Shown here: in pieces, positions 40,119-49,850 of the stretch | How the letters are laid out: every line of letters starts with the position of its first letter | Position numbering within the stretch: the first letter of the stretch is position 1 | Source: Pseudomonas shirazensis | GTDB taxonomy: Bacteria > Pseudomonadota > Gammaproteobacteria > Pseudomonadales > Pseudomonadaceae | Direction of reading: 5' to 3' | NCBI RefSeq assembly: GCF_014268785.2 | Contig: NZ_JABWRD020000001.1 | Span: 2,121,001 to 2,185,000, forward strand | Length of the DNA: 64,000 nt | Position numbers and translations under genes: made by a program | Notes under the pieces: generated by a model | Told to the model about the DNA's origin: nothing | Databases searched by the model: none | The model's input: only the letters and a program-made list of their open reading frames with translations

Positions 40119-41080
40119 GTGAAGTCAGGCCGCGCCAGGCGCTCTACAGTCTTGGCCCACATTTCGTCGACCGGTGCTTCAACCTTGAGCTCGCCGCCAT
40201 CGGGCAGCGGCACGGTCAGGGCATAGGCATGCAGGAACAGGCGCTTGCCGCCGAGATCACGAATCTCGCGGGAGAATTCTTCATCGCCGTATTTGTTGTC
40301 GCCAGCAATCATGTGCCCGGCATGCAGGGCGTGCACGCGGATCTGATGGGTGCGACCGGTGATCGGACGCGCTTCGATCATGGTGGCGAAGTCGCCGAAA
40401 CGGCGCAGCACCTTGAACAAGGTCAGCGCTTCCTTGCCCTCTTCGTTGACCTCGACCATACGCTCGCCAGAACGCAGGTTGCTCTTCTGCAATGGGGCAT
40501 TGACCTGTTTCTTCGCGGTTGGCCAGTTGCCACGCACCAGCGCCATGTAGCGCTTGTCGACGCCATCACCGCGCAGGGCAGCGTGCAGATGGCGCAACAT
40601 GCTGCGCTTCTTGGCGATCATCAGCAGGCCGGAAGTGTCGCGGTCGAGCCGGTGCACCAGCTCCAGTTCCTTGGCGTCCGGGCGCAACTGGCGAAACGCT
40701 TCGATCACGCCAAAGCTCAGGCCGCTGCCGCCATGCACGGCGATGCCGGCCGGTTTGTTGAGCACGATGAGCGCCTTGTCTTCATAGACAATGGCCGCCT
40801 CCAGGCGCTGCAACAGCGATTGTGCCACCGGCACCGGCTCGTCACGCTCGGGCAGACGCACCGGTGGCACGCGCACGATGTCGCCGGCCTGGATCTTGTA
40901 TTCAGGCTTGACCCGACCCTTGTTGACCCGCACTTCACCCTTGCGCAGGATGCGGTAGACCAGGGTGCGAGGCACGCCCTTGAGCGCCGTGATCAGGAAA
41001 TTGTCGATTCGTTGGCCGGCAAGCTCCGGCGCGACTTCGATCAGCTGAACGCCGGAAGTCGGAGGGGTATTGGTAGTCAT
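40115..41080 (-). CDS. rluC: Ribosomal large subunit pseudouridine synthase C
   Basis: RluC (321 residues) makes pseudouridines in 23S rRNA. The amino-terminal S4-type RNA-binding domain ([27 protein letters not shown]) is followed by the catalytic aspartate motif [35 protein letters not shown] and RLFLHAYAL close the core. It is transcribed away from rne, an arrangement shared with many gamma-proteobacteria. Confidence 0.96.
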   Translation of the reverse strand: MTTNTPPTSGVQLIEVAPELAGQRIDNFLITALKGVPRTLVYRILRKGEVRVNKGRVKPEYKIQAGDIVRVPPVRLPERDEPVPVAQSLLQRLEAAIVYEDKALIVLNKPAGIAVHGGSGLSFGVIEAFRQLRPDAKELELVHRLDRDTSGLLMIAKKRSMLRHLHAALRGDGVDKRYMALVRGNWPTAKKQVNAPLQKSNLRSGERMVEVNEEGKEALTLFKVLRRFGDFATMIEARPITGRTHQIRVHALHAGHMIAGDNKYGDEEFSREIRDLGGKRLFLHAYALTVPLPDGGELKVEAPVDEMWAKTVERLARPDFT

Positions 41081-41109
41081 GGCGCTGATAATAACAATTT
41101 TTTAGGGAA

Positions 41110-41138
41110 TTGAAGCACTTAATCATTGCTGCTATAGT
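41110..41138 (+). promoter_or_regulatory. Probable rne promoter
   Basis: TTGAAG (41110-41115) and TATAGT (41133-41138) are separated by 17 bases on the plus strand. This predicts a start near 41145 and an rne leader of about 720 nt. Confidence 0.75.
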
Positions 41139-41144
41139 CGCGAA

Positions 41145-41863
41145 CGCCGCCAAAAGCGGTGGGCCAGCGGTACACGGCGCTTTGCCAGCCCCTGACCAAC
41201 GCAATTCTCGAGGACGCGAGGCCGTCCTACGGGGCTTTCGCCAGTTTATCGAAACACCTGGAAGCGCCACTCGCGCCGGGTAGAGAAGACCGAAAAGAAT
41301 CATAAGTGTGGTAGTTCATCTGCTTAACTGGCTTTTTTCGCCGTGTCTCTGCACCGCCATCGTCACTTCCTCCTACACCCGGCGAATGCTTCGGAAATAC
41401 CTGCCTTGGACATGAATGGCGCCAGCTTCCCTTATGAAGATGGCGAAAAATGCAACCCGTTGCGGATTCAGCGCGCGGCAGCACCCGAATTATCAGGGAT
41501 ACGTGCAGGGTGGAGATGCACAGCCCTCGGACCGTGTAGCACCGCGTCCGGCCACCGCCCCACTGTAATGGGCGGCGAGCGGATAAGGTCCTTACAGATG
41601 CCACGTAGGCGTCCACGGCTGACGGTTGATTCCTCCTCCTGACTGAGTGCACCAGGCCTGCCAGGTTGATCCCGATACCACAGGCCCACAGCACCGCAGC
41701 AACAGGACGCGTCGTCGCGACAACGGCAGGCTGGGCAACCGGCTGGTGCCGAACGTCGCCGACACGGGGGTGGTTCGCCACCCTTTGCGCACCTTGACAC
41801 CGACCATGAGAAGTCGTGTGTGCCGAACGCCGTTTCCGGCAGCCCGGAAACCGACGGTACAAC
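41145..41863 (+). promoter_or_regulatory. Long rne mRNA leader (candidate rne-II autoregulatory element)
   Basis: About 720 bases between the rne promoter and its ATG contain no convincing gene. Several hairpins are visible: CCGCCC/GGGCGG at 41555-41575 with a nine-base loop, an AAGGTCCTT palindrome near 41585, and a GTGCA/TGCAC pair near 41502-41520. A motif called rne-II has been described in the 5' leaders of RNase E genes of Pseudomonadaceae (from memory), analogous to rne5 of enterobacteria, where RNase E cuts its own mRNA. That role is inferred here from position and size; I did not match a consensus. Confidence 0.6.
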
Positions 41864-44800
41864 ATGAAAAGAATGCTGATTAACGCAACTCAACCCGAAG
41901 AGTTGCGTGTAGCCCTGGTGGATGGCCAACGCCTCTACGACCTGGATATCGAATCCGGCGCCCGTGAGCAGAAAAAGGCCAACATCTACAAAGGCAAGAT
42001 CACCCGGATCGAGCCCAGCCTCGAAGCCGCCTTCGTCGACTTCGGCTCCGACCGTCACGGCTTCCTGCCGCTGAAAGAAATCTCCCGCGAGTACTTCAAG
42101 AAGGCCCCAGAAGGCCGCGTCAACATCAAGGAAGTACTCACCGAAGGCCAGGAAGTCATCGTCCAGGTCGAGAAGGAAGAGCGCGGCAACAAAGGCGCCG
42201 CCCTGACCACCTTCATCAGCCTGGCTGGCCGTTACCTGGTGCTGATGCCAAACAACCCACGTGCTGGCGGCATCTCCCGCCGTATCGAAGGCGAAGAGCG
42301 CAACGAGCTGCGTGAAGCCCTCAACGGGCTGACCGTACCAGGCGACATGGGCCTGATCGTGCGCACTGCCGGCCTTGGCCGCAGCAGCGAAGAAATGCAG
42401 TGGGACCTCGACTACCTGCTGCAGCTGTGGACCGCCATCAAGGAAGCCTCGCTGGACCGCACCGCGCCGTTCCTGATCTACCAGGAAAGCAACGTCATCA
42501 TCCGCGCCATCCGCGACTACCTGCGCCAGGATATCGGCGAAGTCCTGATCGACAGCATCGAAGCCCAGGAAGAAGCTCTGACCTTCATCCGCCAGGTGAT
42601 GCCGCAGTACGCCAGCAAGGTCAAGCTGTACGAAGACAGCGTGCCACTGTTCAACCGCTTCCAGATCGAAAGCCAGATCGAGACCGCCTTCCAGCGCGTC
42701 GTCGAGCTGCCCTCGGGCGGTTCGATCGTGATCGACCCAACCGAGGCGCTGGTGTCGATCGACATCAACTCGGCGCGTGCCACCAAAGGCAGCGACATCG
42801 AAGAAACCGCCCTGCAGACCAACCTGGAAGCGGCTGAAGAAATTGCCCGCCAACTGCGTCTGCGTGATATCGGCGGCCTGATCGTCATCGACTTCATCGA
42901 CATGACCCCGGCAAAAAACCAGCGTGCGGTCGAAGAGCGTGTGCGTGAATGCCTCGAGGCCGACCGTGCTCGCGTCCAGGTTGGCCGCATCTCGCGCTTC
43001 GGCCTGCTGGAAATGTCGCGCCAACGCCTGCGTCCATCGCTGGGTGAAAGCAGCGGCATCGTCTGCCCACGCTGCTCGGGCACCGGCATCATCCGTGACG
43101 TCGAGTCGCTGTCGCTGGCGATCCTGCGCCTGATCGAAGAAGAAGCCCTGAAAGACCGCACTGCCGAAGTGCGCGCGCAGGTGCCAATCCCGGTTGCCGC
43201 GTTCCTGCTCAACGAGAAACGCAACTCGATCACCAAGATCGAGATGCGCACCCGTGCTCGCATCATCATTCTGCCGAATGACCACCTGGAAACCCCGCAC
43301 TTCGAAGTCCAGCGCCTGCGCGACGACAATCCGGAAGTGCTGACCAACCAGTCCAGCTACGAAATCGCCACCACCGAAACCGAGGAAGCGCCACAGCAGG
43401 CCGCGACCCGCACCCTGGTTCGCCAGGAAGCTGCGGTCAAGACCGCTCCACCGCGTACCAATGCTCCGGTACCGGCTGCTGTCGAAGAGGCTGCTCCGGT
43501 TGCTGCTGCGCCAGTACCAAGCATGCCTGAGCCAAGCCTGTTCAAAGGCCTGGTCAAATCGCTGGTGAGCCTGTTTGCCGCCAAGGAAGAACCGGTCGCT
43601 GCACCAGCTGCCACCGAGAAGCCTGTTACCGAGCGCCCACAGCGCAACGAAGAGCGCCGCAACGGTCGTCAGCAGAGCCGTAACCGTAACGGTCGTCGCG
43701 ACGAAGAGCGCAAGCCGCGCGAAGAGCGTGCACCGCGTGAAGAACGCGCTCCACGTGAAGAACGCGCTCCACGTGAAGAGCGTGCACCGCGTGAAGAGCG
43801 CGCACCGCGTGAAGAACGTGCGCCGCGTGAAGAACGCGCTCCACGCGAGGAACGTGCTCCACGTGAAGATCGCCCACGTCGCGGCAACCGTGACGAGCGC
43901 CCTGTGCGTGAGCTGCGTGAGCCACTTGACGCTACCCCTGCATCTACTGAAGAACGCGCTCCGCGTGAAGAGCGCGCTCCTCGTGAAGAACGTGCCCCTC
44001 GCGAAGAACGTGCTCCACGTGAAGAACGTGCTCCACGTGAAGAACGCGCACCTCGCGAAGAACGTGCTCCACGTGAAGAACGCGCCCCTCGCGAAGAACG
44101 TGCTCCACGTGAAGAACGCGCACCTCGCGAAGAACGCGCTCCACGTGAAGAACGTGTGCCGCAGGAAGAGCGTCAACTGCGCCCAGCCGCCCAGGCTGAC
44201 GAGCAGGCCGCAGAGATCGCCGATGAGCAACTGCCGAACGACGAGCTGCAGCAGGACGAACAAGAAGGCACTGATGGCGAACGCCCACGTCGTCGCTCGC
44301 GCGGCCAGCGTCGTCGCAGTAACCGTCGTGAACGTCAGCGCAATGCCAATGGCGATCTGATCGATGGCGACGAAGAAGGCAGCGAAGGCAACGAAAACGG
44401 TGAAGAACAGCAACCACGTCAGGCGACTGATCTGGGTGCCGACCTGGCCGCTGGCCTGGCCGTAACTGCCGCTGTTGCCACCAGCAACATCAGCGCTGCA
44501 GCCGAAGCACAAGCCAATCAGCAGGCTGAAATCGCTTCTACCCAAACGCCTGAAGCGGCTAGCGGTGAAGTTATCGCCCTGCCAGCCGAGCCTGCACAGC
44601 AAGCTGATGACGTTGCGATCGCCCCTGTGGTCGAGCAGCCTGTCAGCGAGCCGGTTGCAGTGGTCGAGCCGAGCATCGAGCCGGTTGTCGAGGTTGCGCC
44701 GCAGCCCGTAGTCGAAGCACCTGCAGTTGAAGCAACCCCGGTTGCTGCCGCAGAATTGGAAACTGCAGCGCCAGTTGCTGAAGCGCCAGTGATCGAGGCA

Positions 44801-45118
44801 CCAGCCGCCGAAGCTCCAGTGGTTGAAGCCGCCGTGGTCGAGTCGGGTGAAGCCGAGAAGCCAGTGCACGTTGCCGAGGCCCCAGCGGCCGCGCCAGTCG
44901 AAGCACCGGTGGTCGAGCAGGCTGCACCGGTTGAAGCCAAGCCAGAAGTTGTCGAGGCAGCGCCTGTAGCGGCTGAACCGGCGCCTGTAATGCTGGCCAA
45001 CGGTCGCGCACCGAACGACCCACGTGAAGTGCGTCGCCGCAAGCGTGAAGCCGAGGCCGCTGCTGCCGCAGCTCAGGCCCAGGCATCGACCGATGAGCAC
45101 AAGCCTCATCACGGTTGA
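41864..45118 (+). CDS. rne: Ribonuclease E
   Basis: RNase E (1084 residues) is the main endonuclease of mRNA decay and rRNA/tRNA maturation and the scaffold of the degradosome. The start [17 protein letters not shown] is standard. The S1 domain covers about 35-120, and the catalytic aspartates lie in [13 protein letters not shown] (near 303) and [10 protein letters not shown] (near 346). The zinc-link CPRCSGTG is near 404. The C-terminal half is disordered and unusual: two blocks of REERAP hexapeptides (about 620-665 and 696-766), a basic [17 protein letters not shown] segment, an Ala/Val/Glu/Pro-rich stretch, and the terminal motif [17 protein letters not shown]. It ends in a strong terminator. 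Confidence 0.97.
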   Translation: MKRMLINATQPEELRVALVDGQRLYDLDIESGAREQKKANIYKGKITRIEPSLEAAFVDFGSDRHGFLPLKEISREYFKKAPEGRVNIKEVLTEGQEVIVQVEKEERGNKGAALTTFISLAGRYLVLMPNNPRAGGISRRIEGEERNELREALNGLTVPGDMGLIVRTAGLGRSSEEMQWDLDYLLQLWTAIKEASLDRTAPFLIYQESNVIIRAIRDYLRQDIGEVLIDSIEAQEEALTFIRQVMPQYASKVKLYEDSVPLFNRFQIESQIETAFQRVVELPSGGSIVIDPTEALVSIDINSARATKGSDIEETALQTNLEAAEEIARQLRLRDIGGLIVIDFIDMTPAKNQRAVEERVRECLEADRARVQVGRISRFGLLEMSRQRLRPSLGESSGIVCPRCSGTGIIRDVESLSLAILRLIEEEALKDRTAEVRAQVPIPVAAFLLNEKRNSITKIEMRTRARIIILPNDHLETPHFEVQRLRDDNPEVLTNQSSYEIATTETEEAPQQAATRTLVRQEAAVKTAPPRTNAPVPAAVEEAAPVAAAPVPSMPEPSLFKGLVKSLVSLFAAKEEPVAAPAATEKPVTERPQRNEERRNGRQQSRNRNGRRDEERKPREERAPREERAPREERAPREERAPREERAPREERAPREERAPREERAPREDRPRRGNRDERPVRELREPLDATPASTEERAPREERAPREERAPREERAPREERAPREERAPREERAPREERAPREERAPREERAPREERAPREERVPQEERQLRPAAQADEQAAEIADEQLPNDELQQDEQEGTDGERPRRRSRGQRRRSNRRERQRNANGDLIDGDEEGSEGNENGEEQQPRQATDLGADLAAGLAVTAAVATSNISAAAEAQANQQAEIASTQTPEAASGEVIALPAEPAQQADDVAIAPVVEQPVSEPVAVVEPSIEPVVEVAPQPVVEAPAVEATPVAAAELETAAPVAEAPVIEAPAAEAPVVEAAVVESGEAEKPVHVAEAPAAAPVEAPVVEQAAPVEAKPEVVEAAPVAAEPAPVMLANGRAPNDPREVRRRKREAEAAAAAAQAQASTDEHKPHHG
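43718..43861 (+). repeat. Block 1 of REERAP-coding repeats in rne (8 units of 18 bp)
   Basis: Eight consecutive 18-base units each encode Arg-Glu-Glu-Arg-Ala-Pro, differing only at silent positions, and a ninth decays to REDRPR. The repeats lie in the disordered C-terminal half of RNase E. Confidence 0.95.
43949..44161 (+). repeat. Block 2 of REERAP-coding repeats in rne (about 12 units)
   Basis: A partial unit (EERAP), ten perfect REERAP units and a final REERVP run for 213 bases. Within it alternating CCT-CGC and CCA-CGT junctions give a 36-base higher-order period, so the block probably grew by duplication of two-unit dimers. The gap from block 1 encodes 29 non-repeat residues. Confidence 0.95.
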
Positions 45119-45134
45119 TAACCACGGCTGAATG

Positions 45135-45173
45135 AAAAAGCCCCGCCAGTGCGAACTGGCGGGGCTTTTTTTT
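45135..45173. terminator. Bidirectional terminator between rne and murB
   Basis: A 16-base perfect inverted repeat with a four-base loop (stem core AGCCCCGCCAGT) is flanked by a run of A on the left and eight T on the right. It should stop rne on the plus strand and murB on the minus strand. Confidence 0.92.
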
Positions 45174-45217
45174 GCGTTGCATTCAGCGCTGCACTGGCAT
45201 ATCCATGTGCCACCTAC

Positions 45218-46237
45218 TCAGTACAGATTCGGCTCCATCTCCAGCTCCACGCCAAACCTGGCGAAGATATCAGCCTGAATTTTCTGCGCCAGCGCATGCA
45301 ACTGCGCCCCCGAGGCCTGGCCATAATTGACCAGTACCAACGACTGCAACCGATGCACGCCGGCATCGCCATCGCGATAGCCTTTCCACCCTGCCTGCTC
45401 GATCAACCAGCCCGCCGCCAGCTTCAGCTGGCCATCGGCCTGCGGATAAGCCACCACACCCGGATAGCGAGCGCGAAGCTGCTCGCCGAGCGCGGCGCTG
45501 ACCAGCGGATTTTTGAAGAAGCTACCAGCATTACCCAGTTCGAGCGGGTCAGGCAGTTTCTCGCGACGAATGCTGCAGATCGCATCGCTGATTGCCTGCG
45601 CGGTCGGCTCGACGACCCCCTGCTCGTGCAGGCGCTGACGCACTGGGCCGTAGTCCAGGTGCGCATGCAAGCTGCGGCTCAGGGCAAAGCGCACGCGCAG
45701 GATCAACCAGCGGCCGGGATTGCGCTTGAACAGGCTGTCGCGGTAACCAAACCCGCACTCCTCAAGGGAAAAATCCTTGAGCTCACCTGTTTCACGGTCG
45801 AGTGCGGTCAAGCCGGCAAACACGTCTTTGATCTCGACGCCATACGCGCCGACGTTCTGCATCGGCGCGGCACCGACGGTGCCGGGAATCAGGCTGAGAT
45901 TTTCCAACCCGCTGCAACCCTGCGCCAGGCTCCACTGCACAAACTCATGCCAAGGTTCACCGGCTTCAGCCTCGACTACCACGCGATCGCCCTCCTCACT
46001 CAGCAGCCGCCGGCCACGGCTGGCCATATGCAGCACCAGCGCGCTGATGTCACCGGTCAACAGCAGGTTGCTGCCACCGCCGATGACCAGCACCGGAAGC
46101 TCAAGGCGGGCTGCTTCGAGCAATGCCGCCCGCACCTCGGCGTCGCTGTGCGCCTGGGCGAAATAGCGGGCCTTGACGTCAATACCAAAGGTGTTGAAAG
46201 GCTTGAGCGATACCTGCTGTTGCCAGGTGGCAGTCAT
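45218..46237 (-). CDS. murB: UDP-N-acetylenolpyruvoylglucosamine reductase
   Basis: MurB (339 residues) is the FAD enzyme that makes UDP-N-acetylmuramate for peptidoglycan. VIGGGSNLLLTGD binds FAD, GAAPMQNVGAYGVE belongs to the core, and the catalytic serine is in AGSFFKNPLVS. A YRDSLFK-type loop marks the type I (E. coli-like) form. The stop of the low-Mr phosphatase gene upstream overlaps the murB start by four bases, so the two are coupled. Confidence 0.97.
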   Translation of the reverse strand: MTATWQQQVSLKPFNTFGIDVKARYFAQAHSDAEVRAALLEAARLELPVLVIGGGSNLLLTGDISALVLHMASRGRRLLSEEGDRVVVEAEAGEPWHEFVQWSLAQGCSGLENLSLIPGTVGAAPMQNVGAYGVEIKDVFAGLTALDRETGELKDFSLEECGFGYRDSLFKRNPGRWLILRVRFALSRSLHAHLDYGPVRQRLHEQGVVEPTAQAISDAICSIRREKLPDPLELGNAGSFFKNPLVSAALGEQLRARYPGVVAYPQADGQLKLAAGWLIEQAGWKGYRDGDAGVHRLQSLVLVNYGQASGAQLHALAQKIQADIFARFGVELEMEPNLY

Positions 46238-46698
46238 AGCCGACCCCTGATTTCATCGACCAACTGCTCGCACGCCAGCTCTATCAGGTCCAACACCTGC
46301 TCGAAACCGGCCGCGCCGCCGTAATACGGGTCGGGGACTTCATCCAACGCGCCGTCATAGCGACGCAGGAACAGATCCAGCTCGCCCCTGGACGCCGGCG
46401 GCCGTATGGCCTTGAGGTCGGCGAGGTTGCTGGCATCCATGGCCAGCACCAGATCGTTCTCGGCAAAATGGCCGGCCTTGACCTGCTGGGCACGTTGCGC
46501 CGACAGGTCATAGCCGCGCGCCAGCGCTGCCTTGCAGGTGCGCGCGTCCGGCGCCTTGCCCACGTGCCAGTCGCCCGTACCGGCCGATGCCACTTCTACC
46601 TGGTCGGCCAGCCCGGCGCGTTGCAACTGATGGCGCAAAACCCCTTCTGCGGTGGGCGAGCGGCAAATATTGCCCAGGCACACAAACAAGACGCGCAT
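46234..46698 (-). CDS. Low molecular weight protein-tyrosine phosphatase
   Basis: The 154-residue protein has the CX5R phosphate loop in VCLGNICRSPTAEGV at residues 5-20 and the general-acid motif PDPYYGG near 120. Such phosphatases often oppose a tyrosine kinase in capsule or exopolysaccharide synthesis, but here the gene sits in the conserved kdsB-ptp-murB cluster with no kinase nearby, so its partner is unknown. It overlaps both neighbours by 1-4 bases. Confidence 0.93.
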   Translation of the reverse strand: MRVLFVCLGNICRSPTAEGVLRHQLQRAGLADQVEVASAGTGDWHVGKAPDARTCKAALARGYDLSAQRAQQVKAGHFAENDLVLAMDASNLADLKAIRPPASRGELDLFLRRYDGALDEVPDPYYGGAAGFEQVLDLIELACEQLVDEIRGRL

Positions 46699-47462
46699 TA
46701 GGCCTCCAACAAGCGCCGAACGCGCTCCAGATCTTCTGGGGTATCAACGCCCACGGCGGGAGCCTCGAGCGCATCTTCAACGTGGATACGCACGCCATGC
46801 CACAGCGCTCGCAGCTGTTCCAGCGCTTCGGTCTGCTCGAGCCAGCACGGGCCCCAGTTGACGAAGTCCTGAAGAAAGCCGACGCGGTAGGCATACATGC
46901 CGATATGGCGGCGATAAGGCACTGCCGGCGGCAACTGCTCGCGGTTTACCGCAAACGCATCGCGGGCCCACGGCAACGGTGCACGGCTGAAGCTCAGGGC
47001 CAGGCCATTCTTGTCGCTGACTACCTTGACCGCATTGGGATTGAACACCGTCTGCGGCTCATGGATCGGCTCAGCCAGGGTGGCGATGCCAGCTTCTGGG
47101 TGCGCAGCGAGGTTGGCCGCGACCTGGTCGATGATCACCGGCGGGATCAAAGGCTCGTCGCCCTGCACGTTGACGACGATGGCATCACTGGCCAAACCCA
47201 GCTGGGCGGCAACTTCGGCCAAGCGATCGGTGCCCGATTCGTGCTCAGCGCAGGTCAGCAATACCTCGGCACCAAATGCCTGGCAGGCGGCAACGATGCT
47301 GGCGTCATCGGTGGCGATCACCACCCGGCTTGCGCTGCTTTTGCGCGCCTGTTCCCAGACGTGCTGGACCATCGGCTTGCCAGCGATCAACAGCAGCGGC
47401 TTGCCCGGCAGGCGCGTGGAGCGCAGCCGGGCGGGGATGACCACAGTGAAGTCCAGGCTCAT
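46698..47462 (-). CDS. kdsB: 3-deoxy-manno-octulosonate cytidylyltransferase
   Basis: KdsB (254 residues) activates Kdo as CMP-Kdo for the inner core of lipopolysaccharide. [19 protein letters not shown] near the amino end is the nucleotide-binding signature, and [13 protein letters not shown] and [15 protein letters not shown] follow. The start [11 protein letters not shown] at 47462 is chosen over a 51-codon longer frame that overlaps the Trm112-like gene. It overlaps that gene by four bases. Confidence 0.97.
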   Translation of the reverse strand: MSLDFTVVIPARLRSTRLPGKPLLLIAGKPMVQHVWEQARKSSASRVVIATDDASIVAACQAFGAEVLLTCAEHESGTDRLAEVAAQLGLASDAIVVNVQGDEPLIPPVIIDQVAANLAAHPEAGIATLAEPIHEPQTVFNPNAVKVVSDKNGLALSFSRAPLPWARDAFAVNREQLPPAVPYRRHIGMYAYRVGFLQDFVNWGPCWLEQTEALEQLRALWHGVRIHVEDALEAPAVGVDTPEDLERVRRLLEA

Positions 47463-47644
47463 TTGTCCAGACGCTCGTCGTCGGTCAAGGTGCGTGCTTC
47501 GCTTTCCAGCATGACCGGGATGCCATCGCGCACCGGGTAGGCCAGGCCTGCGCCTTTGCTGATCAGCTCGGTCTTGTCGGCGCTGAGCTTGAGCGGGCCT
47601 TTGGTGATCGGGCAAGCCAGGATATCAAGCAGTTTGGTGTCCAT
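47459..47644 (-). CDS. Trm112/YcaR-family small zinc-ribbon-like protein
   Basis: The 61-residue protein has [14 protein letters not shown] near the amino end and [20 protein letters not shown] near the carboxyl end, the two conserved parts of the UPF0434/Trm112 family. Only one cysteine of the usual zinc ribbon is seen, so it probably does not bind zinc. Trm112 in eukaryotes activates methyltransferases; the bacterial role is unclear. Its place between lpxK and kdsB is highly conserved. Confidence 0.93.
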   Translation of the reverse strand: MDTKLLDILACPITKGPLKLSADKTELISKGAGLAYPVRDGIPVMLESEARTLTDDERLDK

Positions 47645-47686
47645 GAGTGCGTCCTTGGGGCCAAGCGGCCGGAAAATTGAACAGGG

Positions 47687-48694
47687 TCAGGGCTGCTGCG
47701 CAGGCAGCAGACGCTCAAGCTGGGCGTCGAACCAGGTAATGAAGGCCGGTGACGGTTGCGCCTCGACTGTCAGATACCACCAGTCGTCAGCGGCAAAGGC
47801 ACGGCATTTCACCGCATCTTTTTCGGTCATCACCAGCGGCAGCGTCGGGCTGAACGTCAGCGCTTCGGCGCTGAACTGCGCATGGTCGGCAAACGGGTGC
47901 GGCACCGGCTGCCAGTTTAGCTGCAGCAGGGTGTTGAAGAAACGTTGTGGATTACCGATGCCAGCCACCGCATGCACGGCCTGGCCAGGGCTGAAATGGT
48001 CAAGCCCACGGCGTTGGTCACTGCGCAGGTTGACCAACGCCGAAGGCTTGAGTTGAAAGGCGAAGCCGTCTTCGCGGTCGCTGCTGGCACCGTTATAGAG
48101 CAGCGCGTCGACCTCATCGAGGCGCTCGACCGGCTCGCGCAGTGGCCCTGCGGGCAGGCATCGGCGATTGCCCAAGCCCCGTGCGGCATCGATCAGCACC
48201 AGCTCAAGGTCACGCGCCAGGCGGTAATGCTGCATGCCGTCGTCGCAAAGGATCAGGTCGAGGGGTTCGCTGGCAAGCAGCCCGCGTACGGCCGCCGAAC
48301 GGTCGGGATCGATCATCAGCGGCACACCGGTGCGCTGAACGATCAACAACGGCTCGTCGCCGGCATGCTCGGCGCTGTGCTCCGCCGCCACCCGCCAGGG
48401 CAGCGAAGGCGGCTTGGCACCGTAACCGCGGCTGACCACACCGACGCGCAAGCCCCGCTTGCGGCAGTGTTCGATCAGCCAGAGGATCATCGGCGTCTTG
48501 CCGGTGCCGCCAACGGTAATATTGCCGACCACAATGACCGGCACCGGCGCGCGGTAAGCGGCGCTTGCACCACTGACGAAGCGCGCACGCTTGCGCAGCA
48601 CGACGCGACGGTACAACAGCTCCAGCGGCCGCAACAAGGCCAGCGCCGGGTGGCCGTCGTACCAGGCAGCGAGCAAGCGCTCGGCGAAAGCCAT
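47687..48694 (-). CDS. lpxK: Tetraacyldisaccharide 4'-kinase
   Basis: LpxK (335 residues) adds the 4' phosphate of lipid A at the inner membrane. The P-loop is [18 protein letters not shown] near residue 55-75, [20 protein letters not shown] supplies the Asp pair for catalysis, and VTEKDAVKC is near the carboxyl end. It lies directly after exbD, sharing one base with its stop. Confidence 0.96.
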   Translation of the reverse strand: MAFAERLLAAWYDGHPALALLRPLELLYRRVVLRKRARFVSGASAAYRAPVPVIVVGNITVGGTGKTPMILWLIEHCRKRGLRVGVVSRGYGAKPPSLPWRVAAEHSAEHAGDEPLLIVQRTGVPLMIDPDRSAAVRGLLASEPLDLILCDDGMQHYRLARDLELVLIDAARGLGNRRCLPAGPLREPVERLDEVDALLYNGASSDREDGFAFQLKPSALVNLRSDQRRGLDHFSPGQAVHAVAGIGNPQRFFNTLLQLNWQPVPHPFADHAQFSAEALTFSPTLPLVMTEKDAVKCRAFAADDWWYLTVEAQPSPAFITWFDAQLERLLPAQQP

Positions 48695-49128
48695 CAGGGC
48701 GTCCCCGCTGCGGCCTCGACCGTGGTCATGCGCAGCTGGCTGAAACCAAGCTTGCCCGCCGCGTCCATGGCCGTCACCACCGACTGATGCGGGGTCTTGC
48801 CATCTGCGCTGATCGACAACGGCAGCTTGGTATCACCGCCAGATTCCTGCCGCAGCGCTTCGACCAGAGTGGCCAGGTCGCTTTTCGGCAGCAGATGATT
48901 GTTCACCGAGTACACCCCGTCGGCACTGATGGTGATATCCACCCGCTTGCCCTCGTCGGCCTCGGCCGGCGCGCCTGTAGAGGCCTCCGGCAGTTCGACC
49001 CGCAGCTGGTTTTCGCGGGTGAAGGTGGTGGTGACGACGAAGAACAGCAGCAGCACGAACACCACGTCGATCAACGACGCCAGGTTGATGTCGACGTTCT
49101 CCCGCGCACGGTTGCGCCGAAACTTCAC
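48694..49128 (-). CDS. ExbD/TolR-family proton channel accessory protein
   Basis: The 144-residue protein has one amino-terminal membrane helix with the functional aspartate ([20 protein letters not shown], Asp near 22) and a periplasmic domain. It works with the ExbB/TolQ-type protein encoded just upstream (overlap four bases) to use the proton gradient, either for TonB-linked transport or another process. No TonB gene lies nearby. It is not the classic tol-pal operon. Confidence 0.9.
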   Translation of the reverse strand: MKFRRNRARENVDINLASLIDVVFVLLLFFVVTTTFTRENQLRVELPEASTGAPAEADEGKRVDITISADGVYSVNNHLLPKSDLATLVEALRQESGGDTKLPLSISADGKTPHQSVVTAMDAAGKLGFSQLRMTTVEAAAGTP

Positions 49129-49760
49129 GCCTTGACTCCCGCCACTTCCACTTCGCGATCACCTTGCACGACTTCGACCAGCTTGATCGCCTCTTGCTCC
49201 ATACCGACCACCAACTCGTCGATGCGACGCAGCAGGAAGCGGTGGAAGAACACCGCCGGGATACCGACCATCAGGCCTGCAGCCGTGGTCACCAGGGCTT
49301 TGGAGATGCCACCGGCGAGCACCGAAGCGTTGGCGGTCATCTGCGACCCCATGAACGCGCTGAAGATTTCGATCATGCCCAGCACGGTACCGAGCAGACC
49401 GAGCAGCGGTGCCATCGCAGCGATGGTGCCGAGCGTGCTGATATAGCGTTCGAGCTCGTGAATAACCCGCGAGGCGGCTTCTTCAATGCACTCTTTCATG
49501 ATTTCGCGGCCATGGCGCGAATTGGCCAGGCCGGCAGCGAGGATCTCGCCCAGCGGCGAGTCAGCGCGCAGGCTCTTGAGCTTGTCACTGGTGAGCTGCT
49601 TGTCCTTGATCCACATCCACACCTGACCCAGCAGGTGCGGCGGGGTTACGCGACTGGCACGCAGGGTCCACAGGCGTTCGACGACGATAGCCATGGCGAC
49701 GATGGAGCTCAGAATGATCGGCAGCATCATCCAACCACCGGACTTTACCAATTCCCACAC
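49125..49760 (-). CDS. MotA/TolQ/ExbB-family proton channel protein
   Basis: The protein has about 211 residues and three membrane helices (about 8-30, 107-135 and 155-175). The MotA/ExbB signature APLLGLLGTVLGMIEIFSAF is in the second helix. The GTG at 49760 is chosen as start because GAGGGG lies nine bases upstream; an ATG at 49769 and a GTG at 49790 are alternatives. It forms an operon with the following exbD-like gene and then lpxK, an arrangement seen across Pseudomonas. Confidence 0.88.
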   Translation of the reverse strand: MWELVKSGGWMMLPIILSSIVAMAIVVERLWTLRASRVTPPHLLGQVWMWIKDKQLTSDKLKSLRADSPLGEILAAGLANSRHGREIMKECIEEAASRVIHELERYISTLGTIAAMAPLLGLLGTVLGMIEIFSAFMGSQMTANASVLAGGISKALVTTAAGLMVGIPAVFFHRFLLRRIDELVVGMEQEAIKLVEVVQGDREVEVAGVKA

Positions 49761-49850
49761 AGTAATCATCCCCTCGAAAAAGGCCGCCACTCTACCATAG
49801 GATCGCCCTCGGCTGAGTTGCCGGAGGTCGCAACAATGCGCGTGCCGGGG

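Noticed and set aside
41504-41640. Cobalamin-riboswitch-like sequence (CCACTGTAA next to GGGCGG) in the rne leader
   Set aside because: The ACTGTAA loop and flanking GC stem recall the B12 box region, but the other conserved B12-riboswitch boxes are missing and the downstream gene is rne, so a B12 riboswitch is unlikely.
41468-45112. 1214-codon minus-strand frame opposite rne
   Set aside because: It has odd composition (strings of [11 protein letters not shown]) produced by the repeats read backwards; rne on the plus strand is certain.
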